Assembly: GCA_002686255.1 (NCBI GenBank)
Contig: NZAZ01000026.1
Coordinates: forward strand, 11,092 to 50,644
Direction: 5' to 3'
From: Rhodospirillaceae bacterium
GTDB lineage: Bacteria > Pseudomonadota > Alphaproteobacteria > Rhodospirillales > Casp-alpha2
Length of the DNA stretch: 39,553 bases
This document shows, piece by piece, positions 8,081 through 16,464 of this stretch (positions are counted from its first letter, which is position 1; every line of letters starts with the position of its first letter). Position numbers and translations under genes: made by a program. The notes under the pieces were generated by a model. The model was not told the origin of the DNA. It saw nothing but the letters and a program-made list of their open reading frames with translations, and did no database searches.

Positions 8081-9142
8081 CTAGAAAGCCAGGGTCGCAG
8101 TGAGCAAACCGCCAACGCTCCAGAGATTGTTCGCCGTATCCACGCCAGCCCGCTCGCCGATCTTGGTCGGCATCCGAATCTGAGGCGCGCCATGGATAAA
8201 GTTACCGCGGACCATTGCCGTCAACGAGAACAAGCCGTACCGGAGCTCGGTGCCCGCAGAGAGGCCGAAAGAACCGACGAGATGATTGCGTTTGTCGATT
8301 TCCGTGATATCCGAGTAGTTGACTATCCCGCTATTCGGATCCTGAACCGCCGTATGCTTCGAATGCGCGACATAGCCGCCCAGTTCACCGCCGGCGAGAA
8401 GACGAAAGCCGCGCCAGTGCGGCGATCCGAAGGCGATGCCCAAACTCACGCCGGCCATATCGCCTTCAAGTTCTGTATCGAACACTAGCCGTGTCGGCGG
8501 AGCACCGACGAAGTCGGCGTTGAGTATGTATGTCTGTTCGATATTCCGGTAGTGGAGCCCCGCTCGCGGCGCTAAGGACCAGCCGTCGCCGAGATCGCCA
8601 ACCAACGAGAAACCTACAGCAAGTGTATCGGTTTCGATGCGCGCCTCGGCCCTTTGAATGCCGGGAATGGTCGTTGACTCGATCTTACCGCTCACGCCAA
8701 GTGGCTGGCTGTTGGCTACCGGCCCGCGATTGCGAAAGATCTCGGTGTCATCGTCATTCGCCTTCCCGATGCCCAGGACAAGGCTTGGTCTCGCCCCGAA
8801 TAGCGAGTTGCCCAGAAACGATTCGGCTGGGACGCGATACCCCACGCTGCCGCTAACGGCGATCATTTCGGACGTGTCGTCGGGTTTCAGTTGGTCATCG
8901 GACGGCACGTCGAAGCTGTAGGAGATCTGCTGACCGCGGACGTAGTCGACCCCTGAACTGACCGCTAGGGAAATGTTTTCATACTGCCCGACGGCCTTTC
9001 GGCCCGTCACCTCGCCGGCGGACGCGTACCCGGAAAGAACAACTGCCGCAAGAAAGCCCAACCCGAGAGACAGGCAAAATCTCTTGCGTTTCGGTCTATT
9101 GTCCGGTGCTTTTGTTTCGTAGGATTTTCGCAACGATTTCAA
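8081..9142 (-). CDS. Outer-membrane beta-barrel protein, unrecognised family
   Basis: 353 aa from the TTG start chosen here. A GGAG at 9151-9154 lies 8 bases upstream of it. A signal peptide follows a basic region (KRKRF, then CLSLGLGFLAAVVLSGYASA, cleavage near ASA/GE). An upstream ATG at 9361 would add 73 residues in front of the signal sequence and is less likely. The mature part alternates polar and hydrophobic residues in beta-hairpin style, with many Gly/Tyr/Phe strands (GVSLGIAFGSPHWRGFRLL), and ends in LLTATLAF with the terminal Phe used for BAM recognition. About 10-12 strands are plausible. I do not recognise a named family; function may be structural or a small porin. Base composition is somewhat less GC-rich than the neighbours. 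Confidence 0.75.
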   Translation of the reverse strand: MKSLRKSYETKAPDNRPKRKRFCLSLGLGFLAAVVLSGYASAGEVTGRKAVGQYENISLAVSSGVDYVRGQQISYSFDVPSDDQLKPDDTSEMIAVSGSVGYRVPAESFLGNSLFGARPSLVLGIGKANDDDTEIFRNRGPVANSQPLGVSGKIESTTIPGIQRAEARIETDTLAVGFSLVGDLGDGWSLAPRAGLHYRNIEQTYILNADFVGAPPTRLVFDTELEGDMAGVSLGIAFGSPHWRGFRLLAGGELGGYVAHSKHTAVQDPNSGIVNYSDITEIDKRNHLVGSFGLSAGTELRYGLFSLTAMVRGNFIHGAPQIRMPTKIGERAGVDTANNLWSVGGLLTATLAF

Positions 9143-9585
9143 CCCGATGTCTCCGAGATGAATTTCCCATTTCTCGGCAAAGATAGCCCAGCAGACCGAA
9201 CTTGAGAAGCGCGAATCGCCACTTTGTCTGTCCGTGACGACGATATTGGCGAAGACGACACCCCGCATCCAGACCCGCCGGCCCTCGATGTGAAAGCGTG
9301 TGGCGTCTCGCTCAGCGGCCCGGAGCCCGGCGCCGGTACCGTCATCGTCCGCGAGGATCACGATGCTGGTCCCTGGCGACCTTCATGCTTGTGGGCTCGA
9401 TATCTAGCCCATACATCGAGCCGCAGAAGAGGCCCTGGCTAGTCCCGGCTGTCGTCAATGCGGCGCAATTGTATACAATGCACCGGCGAATTGCCCTACA
9501 ATTGAGCCACAAAACGACGATAAAGGACATCCGGGCGTGGATGAAGGGCGACCCGGTCCGGGTGCTGAACGCGGAATAACCCATT
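9143..9585. other. 443 bp intergenic region between divergent genes
   Basis: It separates the outer-membrane gene (minus) from the catabolic operon (plus). It holds a near-palindrome GGGCTCGATATCTAGCCC (9393-9410, two mismatches) that overlaps an 8 bp inverted repeat GGCTCGAT/ATCGAGCC (9394-9401 and 9415-9422). The operator-like palindrome at 9468-9479 is listed separately. Short open frames on both strands, including a possible 33-codon frame ending at 9579, have no recognisable product or convincing ribosome-binding site. Confidence 0.5.
9468..9502 (+). promoter_or_regulatory. Candidate operator/promoter of the catabolic operon
   Basis: A perfect 12 bp palindrome ATTGTATACAAT (9468-9479) is followed by a good -10 match TACAAT (9497-9502), putting the palindrome over the -35 region, about 90 bases before the first start codon. 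Palindromes centred on GTATAC are typical sites for GntR regulators of the FCD subfamily, which often control carboxylate and CoA-ester catabolism. No GntR gene is in the window. The palindrome is seen directly; the regulator class is inference. Confidence 0.45.
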
Positions 9586-10365
9586 GTGAGCGATCCCATA
9601 CTGCAAACCATCGACGGCCCCATCGCCACCGTGGTCCTCAATAACCCGGACAGGATGAACGCCCTGACGCTGGAGGCGTGGGCCGGGCTCGGGCGGGTGA
9701 TGACGGCATTGTCGGAAAACACCGAGCTGCGCTGCGTGCTGGTCCGGGGCGCCGGCGGCAAGGCCTTTTGCGCCGGCGCCGATATCGCCAATTTCGCCGC
9801 CAACCGCGCCGACGCGGCCCAGGCCCGGGACTACGGCGCCATCGTCGCCGAAACCCTGAAGGCGCTCGCCGGCTGCCTGCATCCGACGGTCGCCGTCATC
9901 CAGGGCGCGTGCACCGGCGGCGGGCTGGAAATCGCGTGTTGCTGCGATATCCGCATCGCCAACGAATCGTCGCGCTTCGGCGTTCCCATCAACCGCCTCG
10001 GCCATGCCTTCGCCTATCCGGAAATGGCGCCGGTGGTGGCGGCGGTAGGCCGGCGGATGGTGCTGGAACTGCTGCTCGAAGGGCGGATCATGGACTCAGG
10101 AGAAGCCGCGCGGCGCGGCCTCGTCAACCGGGTGGTGGCGGATAAGGACCTGGACGCCGAGGCCGAGGCGACGGCGAAGCGTATCGCCGAAGGCGCGCCG
10201 CTGGCCAACCGGGCGACCAAGAAGTTCCTCAACCGCCTCCTCGACCCGACGCCCCTGACCCGGGCCGAACTGGACGAGGCTTATGAACTTTGCGATTCCG
10301 AGGACTACGCCGAGGGCCTGCGCGCCTTCCTGGCGAAGGAGAAACCGGGCTTCAAGGGGCGTTAG
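9586..10365 (+). CDS. Enoyl-CoA hydratase/isomerase family protein
   Basis: 259 aa crotonase-fold enzyme, first gene of a five-gene operon. The oxyanion-hole motif is AFCAGADIANF (60-70). The first catalytic Glu is kept (GGGLEIACCCD, Glu115). The second, expected in FGxPE, is replaced (FGVPINRLG, Ile135). One-Glu crotonases are often isomerases, decarboxylases or carnitinyl-CoA-type hydratases, so the precise reaction is open. It starts with GTG at 9586; there is no strong ribosome-binding site, so the start is moderately certain. Ends ...AFLAKEKPGFKGR, the usual C-terminus of the family. Confidence 0.92.
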   Translation: MSDPILQTIDGPIATVVLNNPDRMNALTLEAWAGLGRVMTALSENTELRCVLVRGAGGKAFCAGADIANFAANRADAAQARDYGAIVAETLKALAGCLHPTVAVIQGACTGGGLEIACCCDIRIANESSRFGVPINRLGHAFAYPEMAPVVAAVGRRMVLELLLEGRIMDSGEAARRGLVNRVVADKDLDAEAEATAKRIAEGAPLANRATKKFLNRLLDPTPLTRAELDEAYELCDSEDYAEGLRAFLAKEKPGFKGR

Positions 10366-10453
10366 CCATCACCGGTTGCCAAGGCCCCGGTTTAGGGGTC
10401 TGATAGAAACAACAAGGCGGGGAAAACCCGCCCCATCGGGAGGAAACATCGCC

Positions 10454-11311
10454 ATGAGCCAGGCCAACAAACTGCGCAAGCTGCTGGCCGATCCGGGGGT
10501 GCTGGTGCTGCCCGGCTGTTTCGACGCCCTGTCGGCGCGGCTGATCGAGCGCGCCGGCTACCCGGGCGCCTTCATGGGCGGCTTCGCCGTCTCGGCGGCG
10601 CGCATCGCCATGCCCGACCTGGGCCTGATCTCGTACTCGGAAATGGTCGATCAGGGCCGCGACATCTGCGCCGCCGTCGATTTCCCGGTCATCGGCGACG
10701 GCGACACCGGGTATGGGAACGCCGTCAACGTCCAGCGCACGGTGCGGGGCTATGCCCGGGCCGGATTCGCCTGCGTGATGATCGAGGACCAGGTGGCGCC
10801 GAAGAAATGCGGCCACACTGAAGGAAAGCGGATCGTCGGCCGCGGCGAGGCGTTCGGCCGCGTCCAGGCCGCCGTCGATACGAGGGACGAGGGCGCCGAC
10901 ATTTTGATTATGGCGCGCACCGACGCCAACGCCACCGACGGCATGGACGAGGCGATCGAGCGCTGCCGGGCCTTCAACCATATCGGCGCCGATATCACGT
11001 TTCTCGAAGCGCCCCGCGACGAAGACGAAATGAAGCGCTATTGCGACGACGTGGAGGGGCCGAAGATGGCCAACATGGTCGAGCAGGGCAATACGCCGTT
11101 CCTGGCCCCCGAAAAGCTGGCCGACATCGGCTACAAGATCGTCATCTATCCGATCTCGCTGATGCTGGCCGGGCTCAGGGCGATGGAGGAATCGCTGGCC
11201 TCGATCAAGGGCGGCAAGCACCCCGAAGCCCTGGCCGAATTCGCGCACCTGCGCGACGTCGTCGGCTTCCCCGATTACTACGACAAGGAAAAGAAATACG
11301 CCGCCGATTGA
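10454..11311 (+). CDS. Isocitrate lyase/PEP mutase family lyase, operon copy
   Basis: 285 aa TIM-barrel lyase, shorter at the N-terminus than the paralogue at 7035 and clearly divergent from it. Motifs are LPGCFDALSARL (19-30), DGDTGYG (82-88), EDQVAPKKCGH (111-121) with the lyase KKCGH loop, MARTDA, and a C-terminal PISLMLAGLRAMEE helix. Predicted to cleave a 2-hydroxy-di/tricarboxylate, for example 2-methylisocitrate- or 2,3-dimethylmalate-like, giving pyruvate or another oxoacid. ATG at 10454 follows GGGAGGAAACATCGCC. The in-frame extension upstream back to 10283 lies largely in the previous gene and is not used. The MmgE/PrpD gene follows after 20 bp, the dehydratase-lyase pairing also seen in methylcitrate-type pathways. 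Confidence 0.92.
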   Translation: MSQANKLRKLLADPGVLVLPGCFDALSARLIERAGYPGAFMGGFAVSAARIAMPDLGLISYSEMVDQGRDICAAVDFPVIGDGDTGYGNAVNVQRTVRGYARAGFACVMIEDQVAPKKCGHTEGKRIVGRGEAFGRVQAAVDTRDEGADILIMARTDANATDGMDEAIERCRAFNHIGADITFLEAPRDEDEMKRYCDDVEGPKMANMVEQGNTPFLAPEKLADIGYKIVIYPISLMLAGLRAMEESLASIKGGKHPEALAEFAHLRDVVGFPDYYDKEKKYAAD

Positions 11312-11331
11312 AGTTAGAGGGAGGACAGACC

Positions 11332-12750
11332 ATGACCGCGATTACGCGCCGGATTTCCGAATTCGCCGCCGCCATTTCCTTCGATAAGGTGCCGGCGGAG
11401 GCCGTCGAGCGCACCGGCATGCTGTTGATGGATTCCGTCGGCATCGCGCTGCGCGCGCGGCACGACGCCGAATCGACGCCGAGCCTGATCCGGGCGGCAA
11501 TGCGCCTCGGCCTCGGCGGCGGCGCCTGCGTCGCCATCGGCGACCGCCGGGGCTTCACCCCCCCGGGCGCGGCGCTGGTCAACGGCACGTTGATCCATTC
11601 GCTCGATTTCGACGACACCCACGCGCGCGCCTCGCTGCACACCAGCGCCCCGATCGTGCCGGCGGCGCTGGCGGCGGCCGAAATGGCCGGCGTCGGCGGC
11701 GGGGAACTGGCGCCCGCCATCATCGCCGGATACGAGATTCAAATCCACCTCGGCCTGGCCCTGGGGCCGACCGGCCACTACGACCGGGGTTTCCACCCGA
11801 CGGCCACCTGCGGCGTCTTCGGCGCCGCGGCGGCGGCGGGCAAGGTGTTCCGCCTCGACGCCGACGGCATGGCGCTGGCCTTCGGCATTGCCTTGAGCCA
11901 GTCGGCCGGTTCCATGCAGTTCCTGGTTGACGGCGCCTGGACCAAGCGTTTCCACGTCGGCCACGCGGCCATGTGCGGGCTGATGGCGGCGGCGCTGGCG
12001 CGCGAAGGGTTCCGTGGCGCTGTCGACCCGTTCGAGGGCAAGGCCGGGTTCTTCCACGCCTACGCGCCGGACCCGGACCCCGAAAAGGCGGTCGAAGGAC
12101 TGGGCGAGGCGTGGGAAATCATGGAAACGGCGGTCAAGCCCTATCCCAGTTGCCGCTACAGCCACGCCGCCATGGATGCGCTGATCGAACTGCGCGCCGC
12201 CAACGACATCAAGCCCGAGGAGGTGAGGTCAGTGGAAATCGGCCTGCCGGAAACCGGATGGAAGATCATCGGCGACCCGGAACAGGACAAGCACGCGCCC
12301 CAGGGCGTCGTCGACGGGCAGTTCTCGATGCCGTTCTGCGCCGCCGTGGCGCTCAGCGAAGGGGGGATGGTCTGGGACGATTACGCCAAGCACATCGAGG
12401 ACGGGAAGACCCTGGAGCTCACCCGCCGCGTCCATACCGCCCCCGACCCCAAGGCCGAGGCCGAGTTCCCGAAAAATTTGAGCGCCGTTGTCCGCGTGAA
12501 GACGAAGAGGGGCGATTATGAGGCCTTCGTCGCCGTGCCCAAGGGAGAGCCCGATAATTTCCTAAGCGCCGAAGAGTTGCGGGCCAAGTTCGACGGCCTG
12601 GTCGGGCCGTACCTGCCGCCAACGCGGATGGACGAATTGGCGTCGCGGCTTCTGGCCATCGACAAGGAAGACGACATCAACGAAGTGCTGCGCCTGACCC
12701 GGCCCGTTTCAGCCGAGGTTCCGGCCGAGGTCATGGCCGCCGGCGAGTAG
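11332..12750 (+). CDS. MmgE/PrpD family dehydratase/isomerase
   Basis: 472 aa, standard for MmgE/PrpD (2-methylcitrate dehydratase, cis-aconitate decarboxylase and iminodisuccinate epimerase are members). The N-terminal all-helical domain contains MLLMDSVGIALRARH and the conserved NGTLIHSLDFDDTHARASLH segment. The C-terminal alpha/beta domain begins near PYPSCRYSHAAMDALIEL. ATG at 11332 follows GAGGGAGGACAGACC. An in-frame extension upstream runs through the previous gene and is rejected. Its place directly after a KKCGH lyase suggests it dehydrates or isomerises the compound later cleaved. The family cannot be assigned a substrate from motifs. Confidence 0.93.
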   Translation: MTAITRRISEFAAAISFDKVPAEAVERTGMLLMDSVGIALRARHDAESTPSLIRAAMRLGLGGGACVAIGDRRGFTPPGAALVNGTLIHSLDFDDTHARASLHTSAPIVPAALAAAEMAGVGGGELAPAIIAGYEIQIHLGLALGPTGHYDRGFHPTATCGVFGAAAAAGKVFRLDADGMALAFGIALSQSAGSMQFLVDGAWTKRFHVGHAAMCGLMAAALAREGFRGAVDPFEGKAGFFHAYAPDPDPEKAVEGLGEAWEIMETAVKPYPSCRYSHAAMDALIELRAANDIKPEEVRSVEIGLPETGWKIIGDPEQDKHAPQGVVDGQFSMPFCAAVALSEGGMVWDDYAKHIEDGKTLELTRRVHTAPDPKAEAEFPKNLSAVVRVKTKRGDYEAFVAVPKGEPDNFLSAEELRAKFDGLVGPYLPPTRMDELASRLLAIDKEDDINEVLRLTRPVSAEVPAEVMAAGE

Positions 12751-12764
12751 GAGGAAACAGGAAT

Positions 12765-13283
12765 ATGGTCGCCGAAGCCAAGAAAATCGGAAAAAACCGC
12801 TATCGCGAATCCCACGGACGCTATCTCGAGGATTTCAAGGTCGGCGACGTTTACGAGCACCGCCCCGGGCGCACGATCACCGAATCCGACAACACCTGGT
12901 TCACCCTGCTGACCATGAACCAGCACCCGGTCCATTTCGACAAGGCCTATGCGGCCAAGGGCGAGTTCAAGAAACCGCTGGTCAATTCGGCGCTGACCCT
13001 GTCCATCGTCGCCGGGATGAGCGTATCGGACGTCAGCCAAAAGGCTATCGCCAACCTCGGCTGGGACAAGATCAGGCTGACGGCGCCGGCGTTCGTCGGC
13101 GACACCATCTACGCCGAGTCCGAGGTTTTGGAGGTGCGCGAGAGCAAGTCTCGACCGACCCAGGGCATCGTCACCGTCAAGACGACGGGCAAAAAAGACG
13201 ACGGCACCCAGTTCATGACCTATGAGCGCACCGTCCTGATCCCGAAACGCGGCCACGCCGTCGACGACGAGGCGGATTACTGA
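12765..13283 (+). CDS. MaoC-family (hot-dog) hydratase, mesaconyl/itaconyl-CoA hydratase-like
   Basis: 172 aa single hot-dog domain. The active-site helix reads TMNQHPVHFDKAYAAKGEF (51-69). His57 of the MaoC dyad is kept, but the Asp of the DxNPxH motif is Asn52. The TMNxxPxH form is, as I recall, the one seen in mesaconyl-C1-CoA and itaconyl-CoA hydratases rather than in (R)-3-hydroxyacyl-CoA hydratases. The following PLVNSALTLSIVAGMS fits the same group. The product would be a hydrated CoA-thioester such as a citramalyl- or methylmalyl-CoA. ATG follows GGAGGAAACAGGAAT, 14 bp after MmgE/PrpD and 11 bp before the acyl-CoA dehydrogenase, so co-transcription is clear. Confidence 0.85.
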   Translation: MVAEAKKIGKNRYRESHGRYLEDFKVGDVYEHRPGRTITESDNTWFTLLTMNQHPVHFDKAYAAKGEFKKPLVNSALTLSIVAGMSVSDVSQKAIANLGWDKIRLTAPAFVGDTIYAESEVLEVRESKSRPTQGIVTVKTTGKKDDGTQFMTYERTVLIPKRGHAVDDEADY

Positions 13284-13294
13284 GCATCGACGAT

Positions 13295-14458
13295 ATGCCG
13301 CACCCCGAAAACATCACCTCTGACGAGGACGAAACCCTGATCCTCGATTCCATCGACCGGTTCCTGGAGCGCGACGTCAGGCCGGTCGCCCACGACCTAG
13401 AGGCGGCCGACGAATACCCCAGAAAAATCGCCGGCAAACTGGCCGAACTGGGCCTTTACGGGGCCACCATCCCGCCCGAGTACGGCGGCCTGGGGCTCAG
13501 CGCCGGCACCTACGTCAAGATAGTCGAGAGGATGTCGGCGGTGTGGATGTCGGTGACCGGCCTCTTCAACGCCCACCTGATCATGGCCGCCGCGGTCGAG
13601 CGCTTCGGCACGGTTGAGCAGAAATCGGCGTGGCTGCCGCGTTTCGCCTCGGGCGAATTGCGCGGCGGCGTGGCGCTGACCGAGCCCGACTGCGGCACCG
13701 ACCTGCAGGCCATCCGCACCAAGGCGGTCCTGGACGGCGATGATTACGTCATCGACGGCAACAAGATGTGGATCACCAATTCGCTCGAAGGCAACATACT
13801 GGCGGTCCTGGTCAAGACCGACCCCGACACCGACCCCCCGCACAAGGGCATGAGCCTGCTGCTGGCCGAAAAATCCGCCGGCTACGAAGGCCGCAAGCTG
13901 GAAAAACTCGGCTACCGGGGCATCGACACCGGCGAGCTGCAATTCGACGGCGTCCGGGTGCCGGCCGAAAACCTGATCGGCGGCGAAGAGGGCCGGGGGT
14001 TGCAGCAGATCTTGGCGGGCCTCGAACTGGGGCGCATCAACGTCGCCGCGCGCGGCGTCGGCCTGGCCCGGGCGTGCCTGGATGAGTCGCTCGCTTACGC
14101 GCAGAACCGCAAGACCTTCGGCAAGCCGATCTGCCGGCACCAGGCGATCCAGATCAAGCTCGCCGACATGGCGACCCGGGTCGAGGCGGCCCGCCTTTTG
14201 ACCGAGCAGGCGGCCCGCGCCTACGACACCGGTGAGCGCTGCGACATGGAGGCCGGCATGGCGAAGCTGTTCGCCACCGAGGCGGCGGTCGAAAATTCCC
14301 TGGAGGCGATGCGCATCCACGGGGCGTACGGCTATTCCAAGGAATTCAACATCGAGCGCTATTACCGCGACGCCCCCCTGCTGGCCATCGGCGAGGGCAC
14401 CAACGAGTTGCAGCGCATCATCATCGCCCGCCAGCTCGTCGAGCGGAACCCGGTGTAG
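13295..14458 (+). CDS. Acyl-CoA dehydrogenase
   Basis: 387 aa, full-length FAD-dependent acyl-CoA dehydrogenase. N-terminal helical domain (LDSIDRFLERDVRPVAHDLE; IPPEYGGLGLS), middle beta domain with FAD-contacting LTEPDCGTDLQAIRTKA and MWITNS, and C-terminal domain with the AYGYSKEFNIERYYRDA and GEGTNELQRIIIARQL motifs. The Glu of GEGT is the usual catalytic base. It forms a 2,3-double bond in an acyl-CoA and passes electrons to ETF. Last gene of the operon. The alpha-beta desaturation product would suit the adjacent MaoC hydratase. Its stop codon abuts a palindromic repeat. No strong ribosome-binding site is seen, so translation may be coupled to the gene before. Confidence 0.95.
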   Translation: MPHPENITSDEDETLILDSIDRFLERDVRPVAHDLEAADEYPRKIAGKLAELGLYGATIPPEYGGLGLSAGTYVKIVERMSAVWMSVTGLFNAHLIMAAAVERFGTVEQKSAWLPRFASGELRGGVALTEPDCGTDLQAIRTKAVLDGDDYVIDGNKMWITNSLEGNILAVLVKTDPDTDPPHKGMSLLLAEKSAGYEGRKLEKLGYRGIDTGELQFDGVRVPAENLIGGEEGRGLQQILAGLELGRINVAARGVGLARACLDESLAYAQNRKTFGKPICRHQAIQIKLADMATRVEAARLLTEQAARAYDTGERCDMEAGMAKLFATEAAVENSLEAMRIHGAYGYSKEFNIERYYRDAPLLAIGEGTNELQRIIIARQLVERNPV

Positions 14459-14490
14459 GGGGGGAAATACGGAAATACGGGGACAGTTTA

Positions 14491-14588
14491 GAAATACGGG
14501 GACAGTTTACTTAATTCCTTCCTGCCCGGGCTCATCCCCACTTCATGTCCGAACGCTCGACGGATTAAGTAAACTGTCCCCGTATTTC
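14491..14588. repeat. Large inverted repeat of the GGGGACAGTTTACTTAATT family
   Basis: The left arm (14491-14518, GAAATACGGGGACAGTTTAC then TTAATTCC) and right arm (14563-14588) are reverse complements except for one base gap. A 44-base spacer separates them. Two further partial left-arm copies (GAAATACGG at 14464 and GGAAATACGGGGACAGTTTA at 14471) precede it, a stuttered arrangement. It sits between convergent genes, and its right arm supplies the last codons and stop of the histidine kinase. Resembles REP-type elements; no transposase here. Confidence 0.85.
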
Positions 14589-15689
14589 GCCGTCCGCCGC
14601 GTTCGGCAGCCTCACCGTGACCACTGTTCCCTTGCCGACCTCGCTTTCGATGGTTAGTTCGCCTTCGTGGATATCCACCAACGACTTCATGATCGCCAAC
14701 CCGAGGCCGGTGCCTTGCTGGGCCTTATGGGGGTTGGTCTCGGCCCTGACGAAGGGATCGGTGAGGCTGGGCAGCTTATCCTCCGGAACGCCTTCGCCGG
14801 TATCACTTACTTCGAAGACATGATAACCATCCGACACTGTCGCCTTGAGCGTGACCCGCCCCCCCTCCGGCGTAAACTTGACGGCGTTGGATAGAACATT
14901 GAGCAGAATTTGTTTCAGGGCACGCCGGTCAGCGAGGAGTGGCGGTGGATTTTCAGGCACTTCAATCGAGTACTTGATGTCTTTGCGGCTGGCGGCGGCG
15001 GCAATGATCGGGGAGCAGTCCTTGATCACGTCTTTGACGATCAGACTTTCCTTGACCAGAGAATATTTGCCCACTTCGATCGCCGAGAGATCGAGGATGT
15101 CGTTGATCAAATGCAGAATATACTCGCTGCTGGCGCGGATGTCGTCCGCATACTCCTTGTATTTCGGCGAGCCAAGCGGCCCGAAGGCTTGGCCAATCAT
15201 CATCTCCGAGAACCCGCCGATGGCGTTGAGCGGCGCCCGAAGTTCGTGGCTCATGGTGGCCAGGAAGTCGGACTTCAACCGGTTCGCCTGCTCGGCCGCT
15301 TTCTTGGCCATCCGCGCTTCAGCCGAATCCGAAATCTCCATGAGAAGCAGGGCCGTAACCCAAATTGCGAACAACGCCAGAAAGCGGTTGACCGCGATCA
15401 TCCACGCGATTCCGCCGGTAGGCGAAAAGGCGTATCCGACTAGCGTAAGCGCGCTGCCCACGAAGGCCAGCGCGATCGTGTATCTCTTGTTCGGGAGCCA
15501 CCAGCCGATGAGAACGAGGGCCACATACAGCACCCTGCCAGCAACGCCAAGCGGCAGCGACAGATCGATTACCAGGACCGATACGGCGACAAGGACCGCC
15601 ACGACGGCGGGCAAGGCATACCTTTTGTCCGCCCACGGAGGGCGATCGCGATCTCCCGGCGGCAGGCTGGCCGGCCTTCCACCACCCAT
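14565..15689 (-). CDS. Membrane-bound sensor histidine kinase
   Basis: 374 aa from the ATG at 15689, chosen because GGGGGAGA lies 8 bases upstream; an ATG 13 codons earlier lacks this. Residues about 20-115 hold four membrane segments with very short loops (YALPAVVAVLVAVSVLVIDL and following) and no large periplasmic domain, so the stimulus is probably membrane or cytoplasmic. HisKA domain with H-box ATMSHELRAPLNA (His148). HATPase_c domain has the N-box LLNVLSNAVKFTPEGG, G1 SDTGEGVPED and G2 GTGLGLAI. No receiver domain or cognate regulator is adjacent; the response regulator at 26445 is 11 kb away. The last seven residues (EIRGQFT) and the stop come from the palindromic repeat, so the natural C-terminus was altered by repeat insertion. 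Confidence 0.93.
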   Translation of the reverse strand: MGGGRPASLPPGDRDRPPWADKRYALPAVVAVLVAVSVLVIDLSLPLGVAGRVLYVALVLIGWWLPNKRYTIALAFVGSALTLVGYAFSPTGGIAWMIAVNRFLALFAIWVTALLLMEISDSAEARMAKKAAEQANRLKSDFLATMSHELRAPLNAIGGFSEMMIGQAFGPLGSPKYKEYADDIRASSEYILHLINDILDLSAIEVGKYSLVKESLIVKDVIKDCSPIIAAAASRKDIKYSIEVPENPPPLLADRRALKQILLNVLSNAVKFTPEGGRVTLKATVSDGYHVFEVSDTGEGVPEDKLPSLTDPFVRAETNPHKAQQGTGLGLAIMKSLVDIHEGELTIESEVGKGTVVTVRLPNAADGEIRGQFT

Positions 15690-15964
15690 AAATCTTTCTC
15701 CCCCTTGACCCGATCGTTTTCTTGCCACCCCGTTTCACGCCACCAGATCGCCGTCGCTCCCAAATTTAAGCCGACATTTCCCAGATAACCTTTGAATCGG
15801 CTCCACCCCTATCCAAATCCAACAACCATTGGAAGAATTATTTCCTACATAGCTATCTTATAGCTAGATTTTGGTGATTTGACCGTGCTCGGAAGCCCAT
15901 TTGGCCCGGTTTGGTCAGACGCACCTCTCCCATCGTTTTGTACCCTGCCGTGGATTTCCTCGGC

Positions 15965-16144
15965 CTACACCGGAGCAGGTCTTGGTCGCAATCCATCAAT
16001 CAGCCGCAGGATTTTCTGAAACAGATCGCGGGGCACGGCGACTTCCGCCATCTGAAACGTGACGTAGCAACCATGAGATAGACGGCTCCCGCCGCCAGCA
16101 TCAAAAACTTCCCCCTCTTTGAACATACTTTGTCTGGCCAGGGT
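15965..16144 (-). pseudogene. Transposase C-terminal remnant, IS1380-like
   Basis: Read on the minus strand, the frame ends ...YVTFQMAEVAVPRDLFQKIL (coding bases about 16010-16066, followed by RLIDGLRPRPAPV and a stop at 15965-15967). The block FQMAEVAVPRxLF..IL close to a C-terminus is, from memory, characteristic of IS1380-family transposases. Only about 60 codons are open before an in-frame stop at 16145-16147, and no start, upstream domain or terminal inverted repeats are seen, so this is a decayed 3' fragment. It marks an old insertion in the disturbed 14.5-17 kb zone. The family name rests on motif memory. Confidence 0.6.
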
Positions 16145-16221
16145 TTAATGACCCGAAGCCGCTAATGACTAGTGGTAGTATCATCCGCTATACAACCCAA
16201 CAATGAAAAATGGGCCCGTTT

Positions 16222-16265
16222 TTTCTCCTAATTTTATTATCAATTTATAATAAAATTAGAAGAAA
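16222..16265. repeat. AT-rich perfect hairpin
   Basis: CTAATTTTATTAT (16228-16240) and ATAATAAAATTAG (16247-16259) form a 13 bp perfect stem with a 6-base loop. Beyond one mismatch the stem continues for five pairs (16222-16226 with 16261-16265). It lacks a following T-run on either strand, so it is not a standard terminator. Its composition is alien to the surrounding GC-rich chromosome; it may be part of acquired DNA. Confidence 0.7.
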
Positions 16266-16464
16266 TTCTGAACCAAATAAAAAGCAAACAGGGTGGACAG
16301 CGCCTGGGATTTTCTTCTACCTTACGGAAACCTGATAAGTGAGGAATGGGGGGCGTCGGAGCAAGTCGATAAAGTGGGCTAGGGTTACCCTTTTATTCGT
16401 TGCACTGCTTTTTTGACGGCAGGGATGGTATTTTTTTGTACGCTTTAATAAAATCAGTCCGACG

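Noticed and set aside
9143..9361. N-terminal extension of the outer-membrane protein to an ATG at 9361
   Set aside because: It would put 73 extra residues before the signal peptide. The TTG at 9142 has a well-placed GGAG and gives a normal signal sequence.
9478..9579. 33-codon frame (MHRRIALQLSHKTTIK...) before the enoyl-CoA hydratase gene
   Set aside because: It overlaps the operator palindrome, lacks a ribosome-binding site and has no recognisable product.
16222..16265. Intrinsic terminator
   Set aside because: The stem is strong, but it is all A/T-rich and has no U-tract after it on either strand.
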